64,000 bases of DNA, taken from the NCBI RefSeq assembly GCF_905147045.1, contig NC_065896.1, positions 9,077,001 to 9,141,000 of the forward strand. The letters are read 5' to 3'. Below the pieces are notes generated by a model. It was not told the origin of the DNA, did no database searches, and was given only the letters and a program-made list of their open reading frames with translations. Positions 1-11,917 of the stretch are shown piece after piece. This DNA comes from Nymphalis io. Its lineage: Eukaryota; Arthropoda; Insecta; Lepidoptera; Nymphalidae. A program made the position numbers and the translations under genes. Within the stretch, counting starts at the first letter, position 1; each line of letters starts with the position of its first letter.

Positions 1-34
1 AGCCTTTTTTTTAAAATTTAATAATACAATTTTT

Positions 35-40
35 TTTATT
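35..40 (-). terminator. Possible poly(A) signal for the leftmost minus-strand gene
   Basis: TTTATT on the plus strand reads AATAAA on the minus strand, about 46 nt past the in-frame TAA at 88-86. It supports transcript end here if the gene does not splice at the GTATAAG donor near position 91. AATAAA is frequent by chance in DNA this AT-rich. Confidence 0.3.
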
Positions 41-85
41 TGCTCACTTATAACACTTACAATATAACACTTTTTTTTACAGTCC

Positions 86-1183
86 TTATACATAGTGACG
101 TATCTCACCTGGTCTATTATTTTGTTGTGGCATAGGCGGTAATACCCTTACACTGGGAGGTATGGTACGTACTGAAGAGCTTACTACTAGATTACCAGCT
201 CCACTAACTAAACTGCCTACATTCAATAATTGTGCACCATTTCCAGAAACACTGCTTGATTGTACACTACTTGATACTGTATTACTAGCATTTGACACTT
301 GAGCCGATAATTGTGTCCCCTGACTGATTATCTGGGTACCAGGACTTAGGATTTGGCCACTAGGTATTAACTGAGACTGAGATATAATTTGTGAGCTTTG
401 CCCTATCAGTTGTGATCCTTGGCTAACAATTTGTGTTCCCTGTAGTAATGGCGAGCCACTTACAATCATCTGGGGCTGAAATATAAAAATATTTTTTGTT
501 ACTGAATATGATAACATGTTTAGAAAATTATAATAAATTTAAATATATACTCTTCGCTCATGATAATAGGCAACAATAGGAATGTTTAAATAATGTAAAA
601 TATAATTGTTATAATTTTAAATATAGAAATCTTTGTTTTACATATTACATAATATTATGTGGTGCATATTTACAAGAAATTATTTGGTAAGGTAGTTTAT
701 ATTTCCCTTTTCAATAAACAATATAATACTAATAAACATACAAATCATAGTAAAAATGTAGATGTCATGACTTAGGTACATGATTAAATTGAAATTAAAT
801 ATTGAATAATTAAAATATGTAAATCATTTTTTCTTCAAAGAATATTAACTAATTATTATTTATAATTATAATAATGTGGCTTAAAATTATAGTTTTTTAT
901 TTATATATTTAATTATGACGCATTGACTCTAAGTTATAAAAAAAATAATTAAGTGCTATAGTACCTGCGATGCAACGCCAGGAGAGATAATTTGAGCAGC
1001 AGTACGCATCAAGCCCATAGACCCAGTACTGCTAGATGTTTTAGGCTGTCCCGATATCAGATGAGCCATTTTTACCTCAGAATTCGTCATGCTCTTAACG
1101 ATAGTTATTTTCTGAGGTGCTAAATCGATTGGATACATTTTTCCAGTTGTGACCGATCTATCAGTCTCTAAATTATTGCTCAT
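86..1183 (-). CDS. Gln/Ser-rich probable nuclear protein, two visible exons (may continue left of the window)
   Basis: Read on the minus strand, exon 1 runs 1183-965 (73 codons, ATG at 1183) and ends in CAG|GTACTATA. Exon 2 begins at 475 after a good acceptor (tatatttcag) and continues in frame; the joined product is rich in Gln, Ser, Gly and Val, with repeated 'IISQ/GTQ' units and no charged or globular domain. Two 3' ends are possible. Either the frame stops at TAA 88-86 (product 202 aa, ending IRHYV), with an AATAAA signal at 40-35, or it splices at TAT|GTATAAG near 92/91 into an exon outside the window. Such low-complexity Q/S regions are common at the N-terminus of transcription regulators. 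The Dp (E2F partner) and LIN54 families have a comparable N-terminal region before their conserved domains, but I cannot assign either. Splicing and shared composition make a real gene likely; the function is unknown. Confidence 0.6.
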
Positions 1184-1645
1184 TTTTTTACTTCAATGTA
1201 TAACTATTATTAAACTAGCATTTTATCATAGCAAATTTGTTAAGTCTTCTATTATCTCTAAGATAAATTTAGTATTCTTAAATGAAATTTAAGAAATTCG
1301 TAAAAATTCGAACTTTCTTGACGGACACAATTCACAAAATAAAGCCTTTCAATTTTTTTAAAGATTAAAAATAAACTATTTGTAGTCTACCGTCTATGGA
1401 AAAGCGGGGTTAACCAAAGAGAAAATTTCATAGACATTTGAACTTTCTGTTCTTAATTCCACTACGGAATTAATTTCTTGCGCTATTGTTTTTTAATATG
1501 GTTACTTTTAATGGCAATGTTTAATTTAAAAAAGGCAAGGTGATTACATATTGATATTATATCCCAATCATACGTGTTTGTATTAACCGAGATTTTTGCG
1601 TAATTTGAAGTTTTATTTTTATGGACAAAAAAGCATAAATAAGGG
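1184..1645. other. Intergenic stretch upstream of the minus-strand gene
   Basis: AT-rich sequence between the start codon at 1183 and the LTR element. It should hold the promoter and 5' UTR of the leftmost gene. I see no clear TATA box or other defined site. Confidence 0.4.
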
Positions 1646-1780
1646 TGTTATTGACCTATAATTTAAAAGGAATTATACTATTCTTTTTATGTTATCAAAT
1701 GTTATATATTGTCACTTTATTATGTACAATTCTTTAAATTAATAAAGCCAAGTTAAGTTGGTTTTGTCTTTTATGTATCA
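1646..1780 (+). repeat. Left LTR of the gypsy-type element (approximate limits)
   Basis: Aligns by eye with 5054-5236. It begins TG and ends CA at the chosen limits, and lacks roughly 50 bp of the internal T-rich part present in the right copy. Confidence 0.6.
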
Positions 1781-2497
1781 ATTTTATTAACTTAAAATAT
1801 GTCTTAAGATAATATTGTCGATACTACACATTCTTTTTCTCAAGCCACGATATCTCACTATCTCCGATCTGACAGTTTTGATGTAGACCAAGTTCTAAAA
1901 ATTCTGATTTAAAATGGACGCATTGGCGATTTACGTTTACAATTTTTTTGTTCGAAGAAATTACTATTAATATTTCTGATTCTATGAAGTTGATGATGTT
2001 GGTAAATCATTTAGCTCCAACTATTTTTTATACATTCGAGATTGTAATTTTTATGAAGATGCTATAAAAAGCATTGAAACTTTGAAGAACATGAACAGCA
2101 GACAATTAGAGGAGCATTTATTGCTGGCATTACATCTCAGAAAATTCGAGAACGTCTTTTGGAGTACAATACAATTACTTTGGATGATGCTTTAAATCAA
2201 GCTGTATCAATGGAAACTGCAGAAGATTTGAAATGAGGTACGGTCAAATTTCAAATCTTCTACACCGACAACGAAACCGAAAACGCTTAGTGGTAAACTA
2301 TTCACAAACTATCAACAGATTTACAATTTTAGATGCATATCCATTACCATAAAATATAATATCTAAAGTTGTAAAATATAACTATTTCAGTCAAATTGAT
2401 TTAAAATGTGCCTACCAATAGATTCCAATACTAGAAAAAGAAAAACTTTTTACTGCTTTTGAAGACTGTAGTAATCTATACCAATTTACTAGAATAC

Positions 2498-3606
2498 CGC
2501 TAGCGGGATCCGAAGCACGTTGCACCGCCGGCGCCGGGCCCAATTAGGCTGCCCCGCCAACTTGCGAAAAATCCTGGGTTGGTTTCCATCGTGCTGGTTG
2601 GCGACCATAGAGAGGTCCCGGTGGCGATTCCCAGGGGGGATTGGGCGTCCTCGCGGTCTCCAGTTGAGTCTACCATCTTCGTTACTGCCTTGAAAGTCAC
2701 GGAGTCAACAAGCTACGGGGTACCTGTTGGCCTTTGCAACTGGATATCAGATTTACTGAGTGGACGATCATTTCGAGTTGTCCTAAATGATTTCTCGTCT
2801 GATCTAATGGCGATTAATGCCGGTGTTCCTCGGGGATCAATTCTCTCCGCTACACTGTTCCTTCTGCATATAAACGATCTGCTGAAACCCGGTATTTTTG
2901 GGTACGCAGATGACAGCACTGTAACGGAGAGATACATATCCGGTCCCAGAGCAAGTGCAACAGAAATTCGAGAGCACAGGGAGGCCTTGGTAGAACGCAT
3001 CAATTTGACATTGGAAGAGGTAACGAATTGGAGCGATGATAATCAAATCAAATTTTATCCTACCGAGACTCAAGCGTGTTTGTTCACCGCCAAGAGGAGT
3101 CCATTCCACCTGACTCCGACTTTCCGAAATATCTTTATCCACCACCAACAGTATTGAGCTTCTAGGAGTTACTTTAATACCCACATTTGAATCAAAGCTA
3201 ACACTGCTGGCAAAAAACTTGGCATCCTAAATAAGGTCAAATAGTACTTCATACCGGAACAGCTTCTGATTTTATATCAAGTCCAAGTCAGATCGTGCAT
3301 GGAGTACTACAACCATTTATGGGACGGCTCTGCTAAGTAAAAGCTTGATGCTTTGAATTCAGTGGATTGTCGTGCTAGAAGGCTCATTGGCGACCAGACA
3401 CTGGCCACAAAACTCCAGATCTTAGAACATCATCGTAAGGTTGTCTGTCTGTCGGTATTCTACAAGATATATTTCGGAGAGTGTGCTCAGGGACTATTTA
3501 CACCTCCAATATCCTACCTTTAAGTCAAGAGTGAACAGGCATCTTCTAGGCAAGCGCGCTCACCTTAGACTGTATCTTTACTTTCCATCAGGTGTGATAG
3601 CCATTT
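2498..3606 (+). mobile_element. Non-LTR retrotransposon fragment (CR1/Jockey-like) inserted in the gypsy element
   Basis: Base composition changes abruptly to GC-rich at about 2498. From about 2700 the plus strand codes reverse-transcriptase C-terminal sequence: 'NAGVPRGSILS' and the catalytic 'YADD' in 'GYADDSTV' are readable inside a 192-codon frame at 2579-3157. After a frameshift near 3150 the recognisable C-terminal tail of the same ORF continues to about 3585, where the 3' end carries 'ccatcaggtgtgatagccattt' like other lepidopteran LINE 3' ends. The first 200 bases (2498-2700) do not code for RT and may be 5' leader joined to the RT part by a deletion. The gypsy RNase H sequence resumes after 3606, so this copy landed inside the LTR element. 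Confidence 0.75.
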
Positions 3607-4020
3607 AAAAAAAATAGAAAAGTCAACTTTCACAGTTATTGATGATAATGAGATTCTCACTGTAAAGACTGACGCATCAGAATTTGCCATTGCTGCCTCT
3701 CTTTCTCAAAAAGGGCGTCCTATAGTTTTTTTCTCTAGAACCCTTTCAAATTCAGACAAAGACAATCTTCAATTGAAAAAGAAGCATGCGCCATTGTAGA
3801 GAGTCTTCGCAAATGGTGTCATTACTAAACTTTTTACTTTTAATAGATCAACGCTCTGTTGCATTTATATTTAATCAAAATCATGCCAGTAAAATAAAAA
3901 AAGAAAAGCTTGAACGATGGCGTCTCGAATTATCTTGTTTTTATATAAAAACGTGAGTTGCATAGTTCTCTCTGCCACCCATTGTAAGAATGATTTACTT
4001 AGATACGGCATTAGGTTCGT

Positions 4021-4700
4021 ATGAAAATTTTACCGTATTCGGTAAATTATATTAAGTCTGTTACTCTGTCTTGCCCAATATGTACCAAAATTAAACCTCG
4101 GTTTATACAATCTAAAGGTCAACTCATAAAAGCAACAGCACCTTTCGAACGGCTAAACATTGATTTTAAAGGACCTTTACCGTCAAATACTTCAAATAAG
4201 TACTTATTAACAATAATTGATGAATATAGTAGATTTCCTTTCGCATATGCCTGTAAGGAAATAATAACTTCAAGATGTTTTTACATGTTCGGAACACCTC
4301 TTTATATACATAGCGATAGATGATCTGCTTTTATTTCTAAAGAGTTTACAGATTTTTTAAATTCCTTGGGAATCGCTTGTAGCAGAACAACACCTTATAA
4401 TCCACTTGGAAATGGTCAAATCGAGCTTCTCAATGGTACTTTGTGGAAAACTTTACAACTCTTCTCTTGCGCGAAGAGCAAAATGCCAATTGAAAACTGA
4501 GAGCAATTTTTGCCAATGTGTTTACATACATTTCGTTCACTTTCATGTATACCAATTAATACAACTCCTCACGAACGACTATTAATTCATACTCGCAGAT
4601 CATCTAATGGAGTATCGTCAAGCAGGAACTAACCTGCTTGATTAGTTCCTGGACCTGTGCTAGTAAAAAAATATCCGTAATAAATATGATTCATATCTTG
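4021..4700 (+). pseudogene. Integrase core remnant of the gypsy-type element
   Basis: A 100-codon open frame at 4021-4323 carries the second half of an HHCC-type zinc site (CPIC) and the start of the DD35E fold ('NIDFKG'). The frame stops at 4321-4323, just after 'HSDR', and continues in the same register as recognisable integrase ('PYNPLGNGQIE') to about 4660. Premature stops show that it is inactive. Confidence 0.7.
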
Positions 4701-4802
4701 AAGAGGTTGAACTATTATAAAGTAATCTCTATTACTCTTTTCTAAAGCATAAAAATGGACGCGAACCAACAGTTTAAAATTTAGTTCCACTCTTTTCTCC
4801 TA

Positions 4803-5036
4803 TTGAACACTATGAATCAAAATATAGAAGAAGATATAAAAGATTCAAATACAAAAAAAAGAACAAGAAGACATCTTGTTTTTTATGGCTCTGAAGATCG
4901 AGCTTTAAGCTCGGAGGATAAGGATATAGAGAAAATACAATCTGCAGCGTCAAGCACGCCTGATGATCATCCTCTTAGGAGATCTGCAAGGACGAGACGA
5001 ACTCCATATTATTTAAAAGAATACAGCTGTCTGTAA
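4803..5036 (+). pseudogene. Small charged ORF at the 3' end of the gypsy-type element
   Basis: 77 codons rich in Asp, Glu, Lys and Arg, ending in an Arg-rich stretch (RRSARTRRTPYYLKEY) directly before the right LTR. C-terminal Pol extensions of this kind ('R-S-x-R-x-R-x-P-x-Y-L-K-D/E-Y') are known in gypsy elements. It is probably the tail of pol rather than a separate gene. Confidence 0.5.
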
Positions 5037-5053
5037 GAAAAAGATAGAAGATA

Positions 5054-5236
5054 TGAATGACGTATAATTTATAAAGAAACTATACTATTCTTTTTATGTG
5101 TCTTGTTATTCTTTTTATGTAAGTTTATGTTTATGTTCTTCATATGTTCTTAAATGTTATTTATTGTTACTATTATGTACAATTATTTAAGTTAATAAAA
5201 TCCAAGATTCCTTATGGTTTTGTCTCTTATGTATTA
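5054..5236 (+). repeat. Right LTR of the gypsy-type element (approximate limits)
   Basis: Shares the 'cgtataattta', 'actattctttttatgt', 'attatgtacaatt' and 'ggttttgtct' blocks with the left LTR. It holds an extra internal repeat of 'ttattctttttatgt'. The length difference shows that the copies have drifted or suffered deletion. Confidence 0.6.
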
Positions 5237-5525
5237 GTTATAATGTAGTTTTTGTGGAAAGAGAGCAAGAATTATTAAAAATAACAAAAAAATAATAGTT
5301 GGAAATCGCGTTAACCAATTTTCAAATCATTTAATGTGATGAAGCTTAGTGAATTTTTTATATCGATAAAAACAAGTTTACATTGGGCGTATTGAAATAT
5401 AAATGATCAAATTAAACAAAAATCTTTTAAAAAACGCTTCCATAAATATACAGTGAGGAAGAGCTTAACCAGCAGTAACAAAAGTTAATAAACAAAACAA
5501 AGTTTTTGTCTATGATACCATAACC

Positions 5526-6275
5526 ATGGCGGGTTACGTAGGAGATGATGATTTTTCTAAAGAAAATATACAAAAATTTAATAATGAAAGACGAAGTAGT
5601 AAGCAATGGGTAAAATTAAATGTTGGAGGAACTTATTTCTTATCAACTAAAACTACACTTTGTAGGGACCCAAATTCATTTCTTTATCGATTAGTTCAAG
5701 AGGACAGTGACTTAATTTCAGACAGGGTGAGTATAACATTCACGTTATTCATTGTGTTCCTATTTTGGAACAATTATAAAGTAAACTAATTGCGTACACG
5801 AATATGCGTAATTATTTTGCAGGATGAAACAGGCGCTTATTTAATAGATAGAGATCCTACGTACTTTTCACCAGTGCTCAATTATCTTCGTCATGGTAAA
5901 CTTGTAATTAATAATGATATAGCAGAAGAGGGTGTATTAGAAGAAGCAGAGTTTTATAATATTACAGAGCTTATAAGGTTAGTTAAAGAAAGAATATGTT
6001 TAAGGGAAAGAAGGCCACTTAAAGATTCTAAAAAGCATGTTTATAGAGTTTTACAATTTCACGAAGAAGAACTTACACAGATGGTGTCCAATATGTCTGA
6101 TGGTTGGAAATTTGAGCAACTGATAAATATTGGTTCTCAATATAATTACGGCACGGAGGAGCATGCAGAATTTCTATGTGTCGTAAGTAGAGAATGTGGC
6201 AGCTCTTTAAACAGTAATGACATAGAACCCACCGACCGTGCTAAGGTATTGCAACAGAAAGGGTCGAGAATGTGA
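5526..6275 (+). CDS. inc: Insomniac / KCTD5-type BTB adaptor of Cullin-3 ligases
   Basis: Two exons, 5526-5726 (67 codons) and 5823-6275 (150 codons plus stop), joined at AGG|GTGAGT...TTGCAG|GAT, give 217 aa, close to the roughly 210-235 aa usual for the family. After a polar N-terminus comes the BTB/T1 domain (about residues 26-115) with 'WVKLNVGGTYF', 'RDPNSFL', 'DETGAYLIDRDP' and 'YFSPVLNYLRHGKL'. The C-terminal half has the KCTD2/5/17 signature 'SDGWKFEQLI', 'FLCVVSRECG' and the terminal 'VLQQKGSRM'. In Drosophila the orthologue insomniac binds Cul3 and is needed for normal sleep; vertebrate KCTD5 forms pentamers and acts as a Cul3 substrate adaptor. The start codon sits in a good context (accATGg) and no upstream in-frame exon is needed. 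It is convergent with Pkn. I am confident of the family; the inc symbol rests on orthology. Confidence 0.95.
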
Positions 6276-7118
6276 ATATACCTCAAATTTTACAGCTGAT
6301 GATTTAAGACATTGTGTGGAATGTGTATATACATCATGTAGTGTGAAGATTGTTGTTCAGTTTTGTGATTTCAAGTTAAATGTAATTATTAAACAAGTTT
6401 TAAAATTAGTCCTGTTAGGCCAATGAAATGGCAGTTGATATTTTGATTTCTTGTTTATCTGGAATTTGTTTGTGAATACTCAAATTTTGAATAGGAAAGT
6501 GCTAGTTTTCATTTTTATGTGTATTTGAAACCTCAATGGAGGATAAGAAGAACCTTTTGTAATAGTGACAAATACAAATTTAAATATACTAATGTATTTT
6601 ATTTTTAAGAGAATATTTTATACTAAACAACAATTTTTTAAATTTCAATAAGCTATTAAAATTTCAACAGTTGTATGTGTTATTCCTTCCAATTGGTTAA
6701 GATTATATATAATATTAAAAGTAAAGTTTGTTCTTGATACCTTTATTTCATTGATAAAGAATTGACTGAAAACAATGATTTATTTGACACGCTTTTCTTA
6801 ATAGTTACTAACTTCTATGTTAATTCCATAACTACATAATATATAAATCTGTAACACAATGTTTTTAAAAAAATAAAGATTAGAGCTATTTAAAACTTAT
6901 TGTTATTAAATTACACAATTTATTATAAAATATTGCATTCAACTGCATTAAATACAAGTTAACATGCGAGTATCTATACAAGATACCCTTCTGTATAGAT
7001 TAGATTAATTATCAAAATACAGATTTTTCACTCACACATGTAAGGCAATGGGGTTTTTATTATTATTGATAATTATACTAAATTTTAACATAGTAATAAA
7101 TGTATTGAATTCTTTATT
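6276..7118. other. 3'-UTR region between the convergent inc and Pkn genes
   Basis: AT-rich sequence with several AATAAA-type sites. One at 6872-6877 could end the inc transcript; TTTATT near 7055 and at 7113-7118 could serve Pkn on the other strand. No ORF or repeat is seen. Confidence 0.4.
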
Positions 7119-10100
7119 TTAGCACCAGTCTGCCATGTACGTAAAGTCTGTGAAAAGTTTATGGTCTGCATTGCTGAGAGGACGGGGCTCTTTAGGTGGC
7201 GTCAGAACTGCTGCTTCAGATGTAAACTCACTATCAAAGTTACTAACATCTTCAAGATTATTTATCGTTGGCACAAATGGTGGTTTCACTTTGCGAAGGA
7301 GTAATTGCTCCCAATCAACATTTCGGAAAAATGCTTGTTTTTTCACATCCTCAGCATCTCTTTCAGAAGAGCCTAAACGTCGTTCCGGATTTTTTCTAAG
7401 CAACCGACGCATCAAAGCAATTGATTCTAAAGATAAAGTTCTAGGGTAACGAACTTCATCATTTACAATAGAATCAAACACTTCACCTTCATCCTCACCA
7501 GGGAATGGGGATTCTCCTACTAGCATTTCAAAAATAAGGACACCTAAACCCCACCAGTCAACTGCTCTAGTGTATGAAGTCTCAGTTAAAACTTCTGGGG
7601 CTAGAAACTCAGGTGTTCCACAAAAAGTGCCAGTGCGATCTCCCCAACCCATTCCTTCTTTACAAAGGCCAAAATCAGCTATTTTAACATACCCGTCAGT
7701 GTCAAGTAATAAGTTATCTAGTTTTAAATCCCTATAAATTATATTATTTTCGTGTAAATACTGTAAACCTAATACTACACAAGCTGCATAAAATACTGCC
7801 CTCGGTTCAGTAAACACATCAGCATGTATGTGCATCATAAGATCACCTCCAGCTGCATACTCCATGACAAAACAAACATGTTGTTCAGTTTGAAAGCATG
7901 CAAAAAGATTTACCAAAAATGGATGTCTAATTGCATTAGCTACCTCGAAAATTCGCTTCTCTGACAATAAAGAGTCTACCTCATCTCTGGCGATTATATC
8001 ACCTTTCTTTAAAGCTTTAATTGCAAAATATTCATTAGTTGGTCTATATTGGGCTAAAATTACTTTGCCAAAATGACCTCGACCTAAAACACTCAACAGT
8101 CGGAAGCTTTCCATTGACATTTCTCCTGACTGCCGCCTTGAGTCTAATTCTTTACCTAGCGATTCTATAACTGAAGAAGAACGTGATGAAGAAATACGCA
8201 TGTTACTTGTAATCTCAACTATCTGGTCTTCGTTACTTGGAAATTCAAGGACTAATTTAGGAGACGGTGATGGTGGATACTCTACAAGTGGAGTGTTACA
8301 TGATGAAGTCTGTGGTTCCTTTGCAATGTAACTATCCCTGTTATAAGAATCTTCTAAAAATGCAAATGCTTCTTGTAATTCTTTTTCCATTCTAAGAGTA
8401 GATACATTAGGTGGTGGTTGCAATGGTAAAGTTGGTTTTGGAGGAGGTGCAATTGGTACCTGTGGAGTTGTTGGAGCAGAGGGCAAACCCAGAGGTCGAA
8501 CACCAGCCATTCCAATAAGAGTGGCATGTGGATTTTCAACATCTTTATTGTCAGGTTCAAAATTATGTTGCTGAGACTGAATATGGGCACTTTGGATATT
8601 TTGAATTGAAGGTGAAGAACGTTTTAAAAGTCTTCCTAACACTACAGCAGGTATATGCATTTCTCCATAAGAAGTTCTAGGAATATTTTTGCCTTGTTGT
8701 TTGAAAATCTTTCGTTGACGCTGAAGTTTTGGTTTCCTTGAAATTATAGGGTTTAAAAACTTAATTTCAGCAAATAACAGACCCTGAGGCTCGAGTTCTA
8801 GTGCCATTCCATGGCGTATATCATCAATAAATTCCTCCAATCTTAGAAATTTTACAGCACATAGTCCACGCCAATCTTTCCAATGGATACCAATTTCAAG
8901 TTCTCTGGATTTGTCCAATTTAATTGTGAATCTGGAATAAAATTATGTAATATAATTCACTAAAAAATTTATTTGAAGCAATTTTTCAATAATTTGAAAC
9001 TACAAAAGTTAAAAAGAAACAGATACATAAGTAATTAAACAATGTGACATAATATAGGTGTCTTTAATATATAACTCTAGGAATATATCTATCTATAAGG
9101 AGTCTTTTGCATATATACTTTTTTATTTCCTTAGTCACATTACAAATATGTGAACATAAACACGGCCTACTGATAAGATAGTATGAGTAATCACACATGA
9201 AAGGAGTCGTAAAGATTAAAATTCAAGAAATAGATTGATGTTTTCATAAATTAATGGTTATTTAAATGGATTAGTTATTAAAGTAATCTCTATCTCCAAT
9301 GTTATTACATAAATTAGTTACGTTAATATAAATTGTAGTCTTTGTTTATTTCTTATTGATCAATAGTATATAATTTTATTTAATTTTGTAATTAAAAAAA
9401 TTTAGTGTAATGTATGCAATACATATGAAATACCTTTGATCCCAGGCCTGCTGAGAGCATGGTCTCCAACTGGTTTGAGCTACAGTGTGATTATCCAATT
9501 TCATAACAGCCATGATTTCATTACTTGTATCTTCCTTAATGCTGTATGTATATTTCATGGAGTTACGAATAGTTACTCCTTTAACAAATGATTTCAAATC
9601 TGAAGGACTAGCAAGAGGGTCCCTTCTACTTCGTCCTGGCACATCTTCTAATAAATCTTGACAACCCATCAATCTGACCTCTAAGGTGCCAGTTACTTGA
9701 ACACAAGGGCTGATCATAGGAGCAGGAGATAGAAAAAGATTGCGGTGGCCACTTGCCCCAGATAAACTAACATAACCAGGGCTGGAACCAGTGCTACGTA
9801 ATTCATGTCCTAACTCTATAAAAGCGGCACTCTCAGTAGGTAGTTCTTGCCGACGCATATCAAGTGACTTGCGCAGCAAATCTAATTTTTGGGTTGACTC
9901 CAGAAGACTTGTTTGAGCTTCTTGTAATGCTTTCTTGTCAGTTACTTTTTTATCACTTTGTAAAAGTCTTATAGCATTCTTGGAACCTTCCACCACAGCT
10001 GCTTCTATACGAAGGCGGTTTCTAATTTCTGCAATCCTTTCATCCAGTAAGGCATCTACGCCACTGATATCGGGACCCCTTCCATCACCATTTGCTCCTG

Positions 10101-10740
10101 CATTATCACCCTTTTGTTGTTTGCTTAGCTTGGAAATACGCAATTTAAGGTATTCAATTTTATCTTTTGAATCTGCAAGCATTTGATGTGCTTCAGCAAG
10201 TAGTTTCTTGTCTCGAGATTGGTTACTACTGCTTATGCTTTGAATCATATTCTCAGCGCCCTGCTTTACTTTCAATTCAATATTAAGTTGTTTTTCCAAT
10301 GATGCCAACTTACGATCAGTCGTACCTTCACCCAACTGACGTTGTTGTTGCGCAGCTTCTGAAGCCAAAATAATCTCTTCATCGTAAGATAAATCTTCTG
10401 GCGAAGTCGGAGTTGATTGACCGCGTGACAAAAGAAGCTGCGATTCAAGTTCTTGCAGATCAGATTTAAGCTCATTCAGTTTAAGATTGGCCTTTTTAAC
10501 AATATTTGCTACATTAGACAGCGATCTTCGATCAGTAGCGACTTCGCGTAGCTTTTCGGCACCTTCTTTTATTTTGAGTTCTTTACGTATCTCTTTACGT
10601 ATGACATCCTTGAGTTCTTCCAACTTAGACGGCAATGCTATTTCTGGAATACATTCCGTTTTAATTCCATACTTGACGCCCAGCTCATAGAGGACAGGGT
10701 GTCGAATATAATCACTGTGGTAATAACCTGGGTCTGCCAT
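7119..10740 (-). CDS. Pkn: Protein kinase N (Rho/Rac-effector Ser/Thr kinase)
   Basis: Two coding exons on the minus strand, 10740-9434 and 8931-7119, join at CAAAG|GTATTT...TTCCAG|A so that a split Arg codon gives 'AWDQR-FTIKLDKSREL'. The product is 1039 aa, within the range of insect PKNs. Three HR1 antiparallel coiled coils lie at about residues 42-104, 141-205 and 231-300; in the family these bind Rho and Rac GTPases. A C2-like domain spans about 325-490, across the intron, followed by a Pro-rich linker ('PIAPPPKP', a possible SH3 ligand). The AGC kinase domain starts near 711 with the P-loop 'GRGHFGKV', lysine in 'AIKALK', catalytic 'YRDLKLDN', 'DFG' and the T-loop 'GTFCGTPEF'. The C-terminal tail ends in the PKN2-type hydrophobic motif 'DFTYMADWC', with no residues after it, as is typical. 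All key residues are present, so it should be active. Known roles in flies include dorsal closure and actin control downstream of Rho. Start ATG at 10740 matches the family N-terminus ('YIRHPVLYELGVKYG'). Confidence 0.97.
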
Positions 10741-11236
10741 AATTGAGGATGCACAGTCTAACGTCAGTTAACCATAATTATGTGAGAAAATATCACTACT
10801 ATTGCTTTTTGATCACAATTCGAAATTGCATATATAATCTACTGTAATACAAAATACTTTTGAAACGTTACAGGAATTCATTATGTAAAAACATAGAATA
10901 TACACTTATTTAATAAATTAAATTACAAAACAATTTATAAACAAGTTGGTCGGTCAACGAAACCAACGAGACGACGAAATTCTACCATATCTACAAATCC
11001 TAAAATGTCATAGACTAAATAAATTTCTACTGCTACTACAAAAATATTATTTTCATTTTGTAGTTAACAAGACGATAAAAATCCGATAAATTATTTAAAG
11101 AAATCGTAACTTTTGTTTTGTTATAATATTTTTTGTTTTATATGTCAATGATTTCTAAATATATTTCCATTTACCATTATTTTAATTAAATGAAATTGCA
11201 TTTTCATCGATAGATAATTTCTTATATTTAAAAACG

Positions 11237-11494
11237 TCACTTTAATAAAATGTTTACCAAAGTTTTGGGGGAATTGAATATGTAGCAAGAGGTATCTTGT
11301 ATCATTTTCAATTTTTTTGTTATTTTTCCCATTTGGCATAGACCATCAAAACTTCTCCAGATATCCGTACGAATGAGACATGTTTGCGTCTGGTTTAAAC
11401 TGTTTAATAAATTAAACTCGCATGCCCTTTGTAGCAGAACTAATAACTGACAAAGATCGTGCAACAACGTGCGAACATCGCTCATTGCCGCCAA
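11237..11494 (-). CDS. Hypothetical small ORF between Pkn and GID4
   Basis: An 85-codon minus-strand frame starting at ATG 11494 in the divergent interval between Pkn and GID4. The first 50 residues are Leu-rich and look alpha-helical ('LLHDLCQLLVLLQRACEFNLL'); the last third is AT-rich and less protein-like. I recognise no family. It could be the first exon of a small gene, with possible splice donors near the end, an upstream exon or uORF of the Pkn transcript, which runs the same way, or chance. No homology claim is made. Confidence 0.25.
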   Translation of the reverse strand: MAAMSDVRTLLHDLCQLLVLLQRACEFNLLNSLNQTQTCLIRTDIWRSFDGLCQMGKITKKLKMIQDTSCYIFNSPKTLVNILLK

Positions 11495-11909
11495 TAATGC
11501 GTAACATTGTTTTACACTCTTGTTACATAATTTGAACGAGAATGTAGAAAGACTTATTTTTTTCCGCGGATCACACTCTAGTTATAACTTATGAATATAT
11601 AATAATGCTTCAATTTTTCAAAAGTTTTTGAGTTGAACAATTTTGGTTTTTTCTCTTGGTTATCGTACAAAAGGAATACTTATTGCTGCATTTTTACCTT
11701 CGATTATCGATATACATTATGTCAAAAAGTGATGTCCAAAGTGATTATACAGAAAGAGCAAAAAAACTGAAAGTTTTATATGCAATGCTCGTTTAAACTC
11801 CAGTATGTACGATATTTTACAATAAACTCAATGGAAGTCGTGTCGGAACATTCATTGTTTAATATAAAAATAGTCTTTAACCTATGTCATAATAATTATA
11901 AAACCAGCG

Positions 11910-11917
11910 TATATATA
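11910..11917 (+). promoter_or_regulatory. Possible TATA box of GID4
   Basis: TATATATA about 300 nt upstream of the GID4 start codon, with a G/C-flanked context (cagcg...gtctg). It would put the start of transcription near 11,940. In AT-rich DNA this match is only suggestive. Confidence 0.3.

Larger units (their letters stand above)
1646..5236 (+). mobile_element. Decayed Ty3/gypsy-type LTR retrotransposon with a nested LINE fragment
   Basis: Two related flanking segments, about 1646-1780 and 5054-5236, share the string 'actattctttttatgt' and 3' ends of the type 'tttatgtat', and look like the left and right LTRs. Between them, in order on the plus strand, are gag-like sequence (about 2040-2235), the start of a reverse transcriptase (about 2290-2497, with an 'FSQIDLK' type motif followed by a stop), a foreign non-LTR fragment (about 2498-3606), an RNase H-like segment (about 3630-3960, 'KTDASEFA'), and an integrase core (about 4020-4700, with CPIC and 'NIDFKGPLP'), then a short charged C-terminal ORF. 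Frameshifts and stops break every domain, so this is a dead copy. No env-like frame is visible. The order RT, RNase H, integrase is that of Ty3/gypsy rather than copia. No matching target-site duplication was found. Confidence 0.8.

Noticed and set aside
2713..3184. Minus-strand frames of 96 and 115 codons
   Set aside because: They are antisense shadows of the LINE reverse-transcriptase fragment.
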